DNA from: Synergistota bacterium
GTDB lineage: Bacteria > Synergistota > GBS-1
Reading direction: 5' to 3'
Assembly (NCBI GenBank): GCA_025060595.1
Contig: JANXBX010000008.1
Location: 16,629-80,628, forward strand
Length of the DNA: 64,000 nt
How positions within the stretch are numbered: the first letter of the stretch is position 1; every line of letters begins with the position of its first letter. This document shows, piece after piece, positions 16,530 to 23,932 of the stretch. The position numbers and the translations under genes were made by a program. The notes beneath the pieces are model-generated. The model saw nothing but the letters and a program-made list of their open reading frames with translations. It did not search any database and was not told the DNA's origin.

Positions 16530-17309
16530 TCACCTTCCGTAGATTTCATCTATTATATCTATTCCACACTTTAGGGTTTTAAGCCATTCAAGGAATTTCT
16601 TAACGTTTTCTCCCTTAATTATAGCTCCATGTTGTGGTGCTATTACGTTTATTTCCTTTCTTTCGACCAAGCTGAGCCACTTTTTGAGCACAACGCTTGA
16701 GGCAACATATCTTTTATGGAAGCCTTCCATTAGCTTTGTATGACTATTAAAGTCCTCCACAATTGGGTATCTCTTGCCCTTTTCAAATATTGCAGCTCCT
16801 ATATCGCCAGAGAAAAGAATCTTGGCCCTGGGATCATAGAGGTTGAAATTACCTGTTGAGTGAAGGAAATGAGCAGGTATTAACTCAAGCTCGACCCCTG
16901 AGGAAAGCTTTATCTTATCTCCGTTATCTGGTATGGGCACTACTCTTCTGTAATCGTATATGCCGAAGTGGGGAAGAAATCTTATCCACAGTTTCGATAT
17001 ATATATCCTTGCGTTTTCAGCTATGGAGAGCCAAAGCATTATTCCGGAGGATACATCTGGGTCTTGATGAGTGAAGAAGATATACTTTATCTTGCTTGGC
17101 TCTATTATTTCAGATACGTTAGCTAAAACTCTTGGGAAAACGTGAACTCCGCCTGGATCAAGTAAGACCGCTTCATTTCCATCGATTATCATATACTGGT
17201 TGGTTTGAACGATACCTTCTTCCTCCTTTTCCTCCCAAGCGAGAAATAGGAACTTATGGTTACTGTCTTCGTATAGGGTGATGTTTTCTGTCCCTTTTAT
17301 ATTTTGCAT
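16530..17309 (-). CDS. ODP-type diiron oxygen/iron sensor (metallo-beta-lactamase fold)
   Basis: A 259-residue metallo-beta-lactamase-fold protein related to the flavodiiron N-terminal domain but without a flavodoxin domain. The metal-site motif is HQDPD from His81, replacing the HxExDH of flavodiiron proteins, and this version marks the oxygen-binding diiron proteins. Further ligands lie in PAHFLHS, LFSGDIG and PQHGA. Such proteins are known, for instance in Treponema denticola, to sense O2 and iron for a soluble chemoreceptor encoded next to them, exactly as here. ATG at 17309 follows GGAGGTG; an in-frame ATG at 17324 would place that Shine-Dalgarno inside the gene. Confidence 0.87.
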   Translation of the reverse strand: MQNIKGTENITLYEDSNHKFLFLAWEEKEEEGIVQTNQYMIIDGNEAVLLDPGGVHVFPRVLANVSEIIEPSKIKYIFFTHQDPDVSSGIMLWLSIAENARIYISKLWIRFLPHFGIYDYRRVVPIPDNGDKIKLSSGVELELIPAHFLHSTGNFNLYDPRAKILFSGDIGAAIFEKGKRYPIVEDFNSHTKLMEGFHKRYVASSVVLKKWLSLVERKEINVIAPQHGAIIKGENVKKFLEWLKTLKCGIDIIDEIYGR

Positions 17310-17373
17310 CTTTGACACCTCCATTTTGTGGAATAGAAGTCAAGTTGATTATAGTTCAATTATATCATCTACC

Positions 17374-17402
17374 TTGAGCTGTTTAAAAAGCTGTGGTAAA
17401 AA
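17374..17402 (+). promoter_or_regulatory. Possible promoter of the tandem OFA transporter unit
   Basis: TTGAGC (17374-17379), 17 bases, TAAAAA (17397-17402), about 55 bases before the first start codon. The -10 match is weak. Confidence 0.35.
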
Positions 17403-17458
17403 TTATTAAGTATTATGACTCTATGAGTTTAAATTCCTGAGAAAGGAGAGTATTGAGA

Positions 17459-18673
17459 ATGCTTCATAGTAGATGGGTTGTTTTAATATCAACTCTTTTA
17501 ATCATGTTTTGTATAGGTGGAGTTTATGCTTGGAGTGCCTTTGCCTATGAGCTTATCAAAGGAGGATATTTTTCTGTAACACAGTCTCAAATAGTTTTCA
17601 GTTCCATAAGTGGAGGAATACCCTTTTATATGATCTTGGCAGGCAGATTGGAGCAGAAGGTTAGAAGGCTAAAAAAGGTAGTTTTACTTACCGGGATACT
17701 GTTTGGTATAAGCTATATTCTTGCGGGGCTTTTTAATGGAAATTTTTGGGGAGTATGGCTTTCTTTAGGCTTTTTAAGTGCGATAGGTATAGGGATTCTT
17801 TATGCCTTAGGTATAGGTATTCCTATAAGATGGTTCCCTGCCCATAGGAAAGGTTTGGTTGCCGGTTTAGCTGTTGGTAGCTTTGGATTGGGATCGGTAG
17901 TATTGCCGTTCATAATTATGTATTTTAAGGGCTTGGGTTACTCTGTTCATCAAATATTCATAATTGTGGGTGTTATTTATCTTTCAGTCATTTCGGTAAG
18001 CGCTATCTTTTTTGATAGGCCAAATGATCCTGAGGGATCCTTATCTGGAGAGGGAATTTCAGTGAAGATTAAGTTTTTCAATCAATGGTGTTTCTGGAGG
18101 CTCTGGCTAGGTATTTTTTGTGGTGTGTTCGGAGGGGTGACTATAATAGGTAACTTGAAAAATATAGGATTGACACTTATTAATGATGAGTTTCTTGTTA
18201 CAGCAAGCATATCTTTGTTTGCGATTACTAACTGTATAGGAAGGGTTTTATGGGGATTTATAGGTGATAGAATTGGTTCTCCTCGCGCTATAGTTCTGAG
18301 CATGCTTTGTGGAGCGTTAGCTTTAATAGGACTTTACACTCTCTCCATTAGTGCTATTATATATGTGTTATTGATATTTTTGCTTGGTTTTAGCTATGGT
18401 GCGAACTTCGTTCTCTTTGCGAGGGAGACCGCTGAGTGTTATGGGATTAATAAGGTTACCTTAATTTACCCATATGTCTTCCTTGGTAATGCTCTAGCAG
18501 CAATTTGTGGACCGATCATTGGAGGGATTCTATATGATCTTTCTGGTGGATATTATAAAGTTATTTTAGTTGCCTTTTTTGTGAACTTATTAGGGGTTTC
18601 CTTCTTTGCGAAGGATGTGCTAAGGCTTATCCTATCCTTAATAAAACATCTTGGATTTTGTAAGGGGGGATAA
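17459..18673 (+). CDS. MFS transporter, OFA (oxalate/formate antiporter-like) family, copy 1
   Basis: A 12-helix major facilitator with the OFA-type N-terminus (CIGGVYAWSAFAYEL), the cytoplasmic arginine-lysine loop (IRWFPAHRKGLVAGL) and the second-half signature GRVLWGFIGDRIG. OFA members exchange carboxylates such as oxalate/formate, but the substrate here is unknown. I chose ATG at 17459 instead of TTG at 17453 because the paralogue's N-terminus aligns with it residue for residue and AGGAG lies 10 bases upstream. Followed after 3 bases by a close paralogue. The C-terminal tail is a little longer than in the paralogue. Confidence 0.87.
   Translation: MLHSRWVVLISTLLIMFCIGGVYAWSAFAYELIKGGYFSVTQSQIVFSSISGGIPFYMILAGRLEQKVRRLKKVVLLTGILFGISYILAGLFNGNFWGVWLSLGFLSAIGIGILYALGIGIPIRWFPAHRKGLVAGLAVGSFGLGSVVLPFIIMYFKGLGYSVHQIFIIVGVIYLSVISVSAIFFDRPNDPEGSLSGEGISVKIKFFNQWCFWRLWLGIFCGVFGGVTIIGNLKNIGLTLINDEFLVTASISLFAITNCIGRVLWGFIGDRIGSPRAIVLSMLCGALALIGLYTLSISAIIYVLLIFLLGFSYGANFVLFARETAECYGINKVTLIYPYVFLGNALAAICGPIIGGILYDLSGGYYKVILVAFFVNLLGVSFFAKDVLRLILSLIKHLGFCKGG
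18375..18435 (+). repeat. Near-identical 61-base tract shared by the two OFA genes, copy 1
   Basis: This segment matches 19593-19653 at 60 of 61 bases, including silent sites, well above the surrounding similarity. It encodes a stretch containing GFSYGANFVLFARETAE. Confidence 0.85.
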
Positions 18674-18676
18674 GGC

Positions 18677-19873
18677 GTGTTTAAAAACAGATGGATTATA
18701 CTGCTTGCGAGCTTTTCAATGATGTTCTGTGTGGGTGGGATCTATGCTTGGAGTGCCTTCGCCTATGAACTTATGAAGGGAGGGTATATTTCTGCTACAC
18801 AGTCTCAGGTAATTTTTAGCTCTATAGTGGGTGGTTTTTCTGCTTTTATGATCCTTGTGGGTAAGTTAGAGCGTAAATTAAGAACTCTTAAAAAGCTTGT
18901 TTTAACTGGAGCGATTCTTTTTAGCAGTGGTTACTTTCTCGTTGGCTTCTCCGGAGGGGATTTCCTCAAAATTTGGCTTTTCTTGGGAGTTTTAGGTGCT
19001 CTAGGCATAGGTATCATTTATACATTGGGAGTAGGTATTCCTATAAGATGGTTTCCTCCAGATAGAAAGGGATTAGTTACAGGAGTTTCTGTAGGTGGTT
19101 TTGGTTTAGGAGCCATAGTTTTACCCTTTATAATCTCTTATCTGATTGGCTTAGGATATAACATCTTTCAAGTGTTTATGATCGTCGGATTGTCCTATTT
19201 AGTTATAGTTGGTTTTAGTGCCCTTCTTTTTGATAAGCCTTATTACGAGGAAAACTTCGTCAAGGAGGAAAGCGGCTTAAAGGTAAAAGACATTTTCAAA
19301 AGGTGGACTTTTTGGAGGCTTTGGCTTGGCATCTTTTGTGGGACCTTTGGTGGAATGATGGTAGCGGGGAGTTTAAAAAGTATAGGGTTAAGTAAGCTGA
19401 ATAATGAATCTGTGGTAACTATAAGTATCTCCCTCTTTGCCTTTGCTAACTTTATGGGTAGAATAGTGTGGGGATGGATTGGTGATCTTATTGGTTCCCC
19501 TCGAGCTATAGTTTTAAGCTTCCTTTGCGGGGCTTTTACCTTGCTGAGCTTAAATGTTCTTTCTTTCGGCGTTGTGTTGTATTTAGTTATGGTATTTTTG
19601 CTTGGTTTTAGCTATGGTGCGAACTTTGTTCTCTTTGCGAGGGAGACCGCTGAAAGATATGGGGTTGATAAGGTTACATTGATTTATCCTTTTGTTTTTC
19701 TAGGGTATTCCCTTGCGTCCTTTGCTGGGCCAATTTTGGGGGGTTTCTTATACGATCTTTATGGAAATTATAACAGTGCTATATTAATCTCATTTTTAAT
19801 TATGGTGATTGGTATTATAATTTTCTTTAAAAGTGCAGTGTTCGAAAGAAAAGCTCTTCGAATGGAGGGATGA
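18677..19873 (+). CDS. MFS transporter, OFA family, copy 2
   Basis: A 398-residue paralogue of the preceding gene with the same landmarks: CVGGIYAWSAFAYEL at the first helix, IRWFPPDRKGLVTGV in the central loop and GRIVWGWIGDLIG in the second half. GTG start with a G-rich Shine-Dalgarno that overlaps the end of copy 1. Tandem OFA pairs may form separate carriers with different substrates or one heteromeric system; sequence does not decide. The next gene begins 3 bases after its stop. Confidence 0.87.
   Translation: MFKNRWIILLASFSMMFCVGGIYAWSAFAYELMKGGYISATQSQVIFSSIVGGFSAFMILVGKLERKLRTLKKLVLTGAILFSSGYFLVGFSGGDFLKIWLFLGVLGALGIGIIYTLGVGIPIRWFPPDRKGLVTGVSVGGFGLGAIVLPFIISYLIGLGYNIFQVFMIVGLSYLVIVGFSALLFDKPYYEENFVKEESGLKVKDIFKRWTFWRLWLGIFCGTFGGMMVAGSLKSIGLSKLNNESVVTISISLFAFANFMGRIVWGWIGDLIGSPRAIVLSFLCGAFTLLSLNVLSFGVVLYLVMVFLLGFSYGANFVLFARETAERYGVDKVTLIYPFVFLGYSLASFAGPILGGFLYDLYGNYNSAILISFLIMVIGIIIFFKSAVFERKALRMEG
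19593..19653 (+). repeat. Near-identical 61-base tract shared by the two OFA genes, copy 2
   Basis: Counterpart of 18375-18435 with one C-to-T difference. Confidence 0.85.
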
Positions 19874-19876
19874 TAC

Positions 19877-21121
19877 TTGGCTATTTTAAAACCCTTTAAG
19901 GCTTTAAGGCCTAAATCTCATTTAGTTTCTCTTGTAGCTGCACTGCCTTATGATGTGGTGGGTTTTAAGGAGGCAAAGGAAATTGTTAAGGGTAACCCTT
20001 ATTCCTTCCTCAGGGTTGAAAAATCTGAGATCGAGTTCCCTTATGAGCCTGATGTTAACGATGTGAGCGTTTATGAAAAGGCCAGAGAAAATTTGGAGAA
20101 TATGATTAAGGAAGGAGTATTTATTTTAGAGGAAAAGCCTTGCTTTTACATTTATAGGGAAATCATGATGGGGAGAGCTCAAACTGGCATAGTTGGATGT
20201 TGCAGCATAGATGATTATTTAAGTGGAGTTATTAAGAGGCATGAGCATACCCGTGCGGATAAGGAGCTTGAAAGAATAAAACATATAGATATATGTGATG
20301 CTAATACTGGTCCGGTTTTCCTATTTTATCCCTTTAATGAGGAAATAGACGCTTTGATTAAAAGTTGGATAGAAGCTCATGTTCCGATTTACGATTTTAT
20401 TTCTGAGGATGGAGTTAAACATACCGTTTGGATTGTGGATGAGGATGAGATTATTGGTAAATTAGAAGCCCTATTTAATAAGGTTAGCTCTCTTTACATA
20501 GCTGATGGTCACCATAGGTGTGCCGCTGCCGTTAAGGTTGGTTTTGAAAGAAGAAAGGGTTCTAAATATAAGGATGGGGAGTTTAACTACTTTTTGGCAG
20601 CTGTATTTCCCGATAAGGATGTTTACATAATGGAGTATAACCGTTTAGTTAAGGATCTTAACGGTTTAAGCGAAGAGGAATTTTTAATTAGTATTAGGGA
20701 TAAATTTGAAGTAGAAGAAAAGGGAGTTCACCCCTATAAGCCAGAAAGGGAACATATTTTTGGTATGTATCTTGAGGGTAAGTGGTATAAGCTTGAGGCT
20801 AGGAAGGGAAGTTATGATGAATCCGATCCAGTTAAAAGCCTTGATGTCTATATTTTGCAAGAAAATCTATTGAGGCCATTACTAGGTATATTAGATCCAA
20901 GAACTGATAAGAGAATAGATTTTGTTGGAGGTATAAGAGGGCTTGAGGAGCTTAAGAGAAGGGTTGATTCAGGAGAGATGAAGGTAGCCTTTGCCCTTTA
21001 TCCTGTATCAGTTAAAGCTCTAATGGCCGTTTCTGATGCGGGTATGGTTATGCCTCCTAAATCTACATGGTTTGAGCCAAAGTTAAGGAGCGGTTTGTTT
21101 GTCCACAGATTAAGTGAGTAG
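19877..21121 (+). CDS. DUF1015 family protein
   Basis: A 414-residue soluble protein with family landmarks: an N-terminal KPFKALRP and PYDVV, a central RHEHTRADKELERI segment (about residues 117-130), and the strongly conserved DGHHR followed by AA (about residues 211-217). The DGHHR stretch is also characteristic of ParB/sulfiredoxin-fold ATP-binding enzymes such as the archaeal ADP-dependent serine kinase, so a nucleotide-dependent small-molecule kinase is a reasonable guess, not a demonstrated function. TTG start after GGAGGG. It sits between the OFA transporters and an amino-acid-pathway dehydrogenase in one tightly spaced run. Confidence 0.82.
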   Translation: MAILKPFKALRPKSHLVSLVAALPYDVVGFKEAKEIVKGNPYSFLRVEKSEIEFPYEPDVNDVSVYEKARENLENMIKEGVFILEEKPCFYIYREIMMGRAQTGIVGCCSIDDYLSGVIKRHEHTRADKELERIKHIDICDANTGPVFLFYPFNEEIDALIKSWIEAHVPIYDFISEDGVKHTVWIVDEDEIIGKLEALFNKVSSLYIADGHHRCAAAVKVGFERRKGSKYKDGEFNYFLAAVFPDKDVYIMEYNRLVKDLNGLSEEEFLISIRDKFEVEEKGVHPYKPEREHIFGMYLEGKWYKLEARKGSYDESDPVKSLDVYILQENLLRPLLGILDPRTDKRIDFVGGIRGLEELKRRVDSGEMKVAFALYPVSVKALMAVSDAGMVMPPKSTWFEPKLRSGLFVHRLSE

Positions 21122-21136
21122 AGGGAGGGTAAGCTT

Positions 21137-22147
21137 TTGCGCATAGCTCTTTGGGGATTTGGTGCAATGGGGAGAGGGATAGCTACTGCTTTAATTCAGA
21201 GCGATTTAATAAAGCTTGTTGGGGTAATAGATAGAGATCCTTCTCTTTCGGGTAGGGATGTGGGCGAGATCTTAGGGATAGGCCCTTATGGGATTAGAGT
21301 TTCTGACTCTCCAGAAATTATAAGAAAGGTCAATCCCGATTTAGTTATAATTGCCACAAGCTCTTTTGTTAGGGAGGTTCTTCCTCAGGTGGAGTTTGCC
21401 GTTAAGGCGTGCTCCAATGTTATAACTATAGCTGAGGAAATGGTCTTTCCCTTTTATACTTATCCTGATGAATCCAGCTATTTAGATGACTTGGCTAAAC
21501 GATATGGGGTTACCATACTTGGAACCGGCGTAAATCCTGGTTTTGTATTAGACACTCTTATAATTGCCTTGACGGGGGTATGCTTGAAAGTTGAAAGAAT
21601 AGTTGCAAGAAGAATAAACGATCTCTCCCCCTTTGGTAAAACTGTCATGGAATCCCAAGGGGTTGGTAAAACCTTAAGCGAGTTTGAGAAGGGTTTAAGA
21701 GATGGAAAAGTCGTTGGGCACATTGGTTTCCATCAGAGCATCGGGATGATATCAAGGGCTTTAGGTTGGAGGATAACGAGGGTAGAGGAGGAAAGAAGGC
21801 CTATCGTATCTAAAGTTTATAGGGAAACCCCGGTTGTTAAGATTGAGCCTGGCTTAGTTGCTGGCTGTGAGCACTTGGTTAAGGCTTATATGGGAGACAA
21901 ATGCGTGATCGAGTTTTATCATCCTCAGCAAGTCTATCCTCATCTTGAGGGGATCGAAACCGGTGATTACATAGAGATTTATGGTGATCCAGATATAAAG
22001 CTTGCTATAAGGCCTGAGATACCTGGTGGGAAAGCTACTGTTGCCATAGCAGTTAACATGATCCCAATTGTCTTGAGGGCAGAGTCTGGATTAAAGTGTA
22101 TGGCCGATCTTCCTGTGCCGAGATCGATGTTATCATGCTGGAGATAA
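21137..22147 (+). CDS. ord: 2,4-diaminopentanoate dehydrogenase-like protein
   Basis: A 336-residue NAD(P)-dependent oxidoreductase with the dinucleotide motif GFGAMG at residues 7-12, in the dihydrodipicolinate-reductase-like fold. The pattern GTGVNPGFVLDTL and the conserved C-terminal PGGKATVAIAVNMIP are characteristic of Ord, which deaminates 2,4-diaminopentanoate in the anaerobic ornithine pathway. The other ornithine genes (orr, oraSE, ortAB) are not in this window. TTG start after GAGGGAGGG. It ends the OFA-OFA-DUF1015 run, hinting that this run handles amino-acid breakdown. Confidence 0.82.
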   Translation: MRIALWGFGAMGRGIATALIQSDLIKLVGVIDRDPSLSGRDVGEILGIGPYGIRVSDSPEIIRKVNPDLVIIATSSFVREVLPQVEFAVKACSNVITIAEEMVFPFYTYPDESSYLDDLAKRYGVTILGTGVNPGFVLDTLIIALTGVCLKVERIVARRINDLSPFGKTVMESQGVGKTLSEFEKGLRDGKVVGHIGFHQSIGMISRALGWRITRVEEERRPIVSKVYRETPVVKIEPGLVAGCEHLVKAYMGDKCVIEFYHPQQVYPHLEGIETGDYIEIYGDPDIKLAIRPEIPGGKATVAIAVNMIPIVLRAESGLKCMADLPVPRSMLSCWR

Positions 22148-22348
22148 AGGGTGGCCTTCATCTAATCTAAAGGGTTTGAAGGTAGAGGAAGGGCATTGCT
22201 TATTTTCATACTTTATGATAAAACAAGAGCATAAAGCGCTAATTAGACCAAGGAGTAGATATTGATTGTAAGATTTTTGAGAAAATATTAGCTTCAGATA
22301 AAGTCCGAATTTCCCTTTCCTGGATTTGGGGAAGTCACATCCTTAAAG

Positions 22349-23215
22349 TTGGTCTATAAATTTGCTTTTGGAGGTTGGAGGCTTAAGCTTTTAAGGAATG
22401 CGATGAGCGTTGAGTATAAGGTTGATTGGTGGAGCGTATTTAGAGAGATACTTTCCTCTCACTCTCCCGAGAAGATTAGATTCCCTTCAGTGAGTCTAGT
22501 TAAGGAGGAGGATGGTTTCGGTTTTTTTAGGATTGGGGAAAGAGAGTTTTATTTCCCTTTGTCTTTCTACTCTCAAAGCCTTTTAGGATTTATTTACTGG
22601 GAGGTCTTTGACAGGAAGGTCTATGAGGGTGGGAACTGCTTAATTCAACCTGGTGACTGGGTGGTTGATGCAGGGGCATGCGAGGGCTTCTTTTCTCTTT
22701 ATGCGTTAGAGAAGGGAGCTAACGTTCTCGTTTTTGAGCCTATACCTGAATTAGCGAAGGCTCTTGAGATGACGCTTAAGAAATATATAGATGAGGGAAG
22801 GGCTAAGGTTTTCCCTTTAGGTCTTGGTAGTAGAAATGCTAGTGTGGAAATGTTTGTTTCAAGAAAAAGTGTGATAAGTAGTAGTTTTTCCAAAGATAAG
22901 ATAGACTATCTTAAAGAAGAGTGGCTAGACTTTGAAAGAAAGATATTAAGAGTTGCTCCTCTTGATGAGCTTTTAAGATCTAATCTTTTGCCTCCTATAT
23001 CTTTCATTAAGGCGGATGTGGAGGGTTATGAGAGGGAGCTACTTTTGGGTGCTTCTGAGGTTATCCGCAGATATAAGCCTCGTTTATCTATATGTACTTA
23101 TCATCTTCCAGATGATTATATTGAGATACCGAAAATAGTTGAAGGCTTTGGCCTAAACTATAAAATAATACTAAAAGTGCATGGTAACACCTTAAGTATT
23201 ATGCATGCTTGGTAA
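22349..23215 (+). CDS. FkbM-family methyltransferase
   Basis: A 288-residue class I methyltransferase of the FkbM type. Motif I is GDWVVDAGACEGFFSLYAL (about residues 103-121) with the acidic VFEPIPE after it, and the family's ISFIKADVEGYE segment near residue 213. FkbM enzymes O-methylate sugars or natural products. The start is uncertain: TTG at 22349 has no clear Shine-Dalgarno, whereas ATG at 22403 follows AAGGA closely and may be the true start, which would shorten the protein by 18 residues. The 200 bases upstream hold no gene I can support. Confidence 0.8.
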   Translation: MVYKFAFGGWRLKLLRNAMSVEYKVDWWSVFREILSSHSPEKIRFPSVSLVKEEDGFGFFRIGEREFYFPLSFYSQSLLGFIYWEVFDRKVYEGGNCLIQPGDWVVDAGACEGFFSLYALEKGANVLVFEPIPELAKALEMTLKKYIDEGRAKVFPLGLGSRNASVEMFVSRKSVISSSFSKDKIDYLKEEWLDFERKILRVAPLDELLRSNLLPPISFIKADVEGYERELLLGASEVIRRYKPRLSICTYHLPDDYIEIPKIVEGFGLNYKIILKVHGNTLSIMHAW

Positions 23216-23291
23216 AGAGGGGGCTGGATGGCTTTGGTATGTAATTGGAGAACTTGGTTTTATGAGGATATTCTTGAAAAGGTGAGGTAGG

Positions 23292-23900
23292 TTGTTATGT
23301 AAGGTTTTTGGGGGTATTATATTTTGGATTTTTGTTTTTTCTTTATCTTTAGATTTGGATGGGGATGGGTTGTTAGAGGATGTATCTTTTTACCCTCATG
23401 TTGATAACGCTATCAGGGTTTTTAGAGAGGGCGTTGAAGTTTGGAAAGGGGTTCCCGCTCGCTGGGAAGCATGGAAGCTTGTTATAGCTGATGTCGATGG
23501 TGATGGTATAAAGGAGCTTTTGGTTGGGGTTAATATTAAAACTCGATTTTTTCCTAACAAGCATAGGAGTATCTTTGTTTTAGGATGGAATGGAAGCTTT
23601 GCTTATCCTCGCTGGCTTGGTTCTCACATGTCTAAGCCCTTAATTGATTTTACGGCTTTTAACTTGGATGGTTTGCCTCAGGATGAGCTTATAACTTTAG
23701 AGGAGACTCGCGAAGGCAGACGTTGTTTATTAGTTTATAGATGGGTCGGTTTTGGTTTCATTGTGATTTGGCATAGTGAGCCGTTTAATGGTGGAGAGCT
23801 TTTCAATGATGGAAGTGTAGTCGGGGTAAAGTTTCAAGATGGGGGATTTCGCATAGTTCGATTTTTTAACGGGGGATTTCTTTTAAGGCCTTATCCTTGA
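23292..23900 (+). CDS. Exported FG-GAP/VCBS-repeat-like protein
   Basis: A 202-residue protein with an N-terminal hydrophobic signal (GGIIFWIFVFSLSL) immediately followed by calcium-loop-like repeats: DLDGDGLLEDV near residue 20 and DVDGDGIKELLVG near residue 70, with weaker DGLPQDELITLE. This suggests a small beta-propeller on the outer side of the membrane. TTG start after a GGTGAGG stretch. It lies 32 bases upstream of the DUF3160 gene, also exported, so the two may work together. No enzymatic motif is visible. Confidence 0.72.
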   Translation: MLCKVFGGIIFWIFVFSLSLDLDGDGLLEDVSFYPHVDNAIRVFREGVEVWKGVPARWEAWKLVIADVDGDGIKELLVGVNIKTRFFPNKHRSIFVLGWNGSFAYPRWLGSHMSKPLIDFTAFNLDGLPQDELITLEETREGRRCLLVYRWVGFGFIVIWHSEPFNGGELFNDGSVVGVKFQDGGFRIVRFFNGGFLLRPYP

Positions 23901-23932
23901 GAGGATAAGTGAAAATTTAAGGAGGTAGAATT

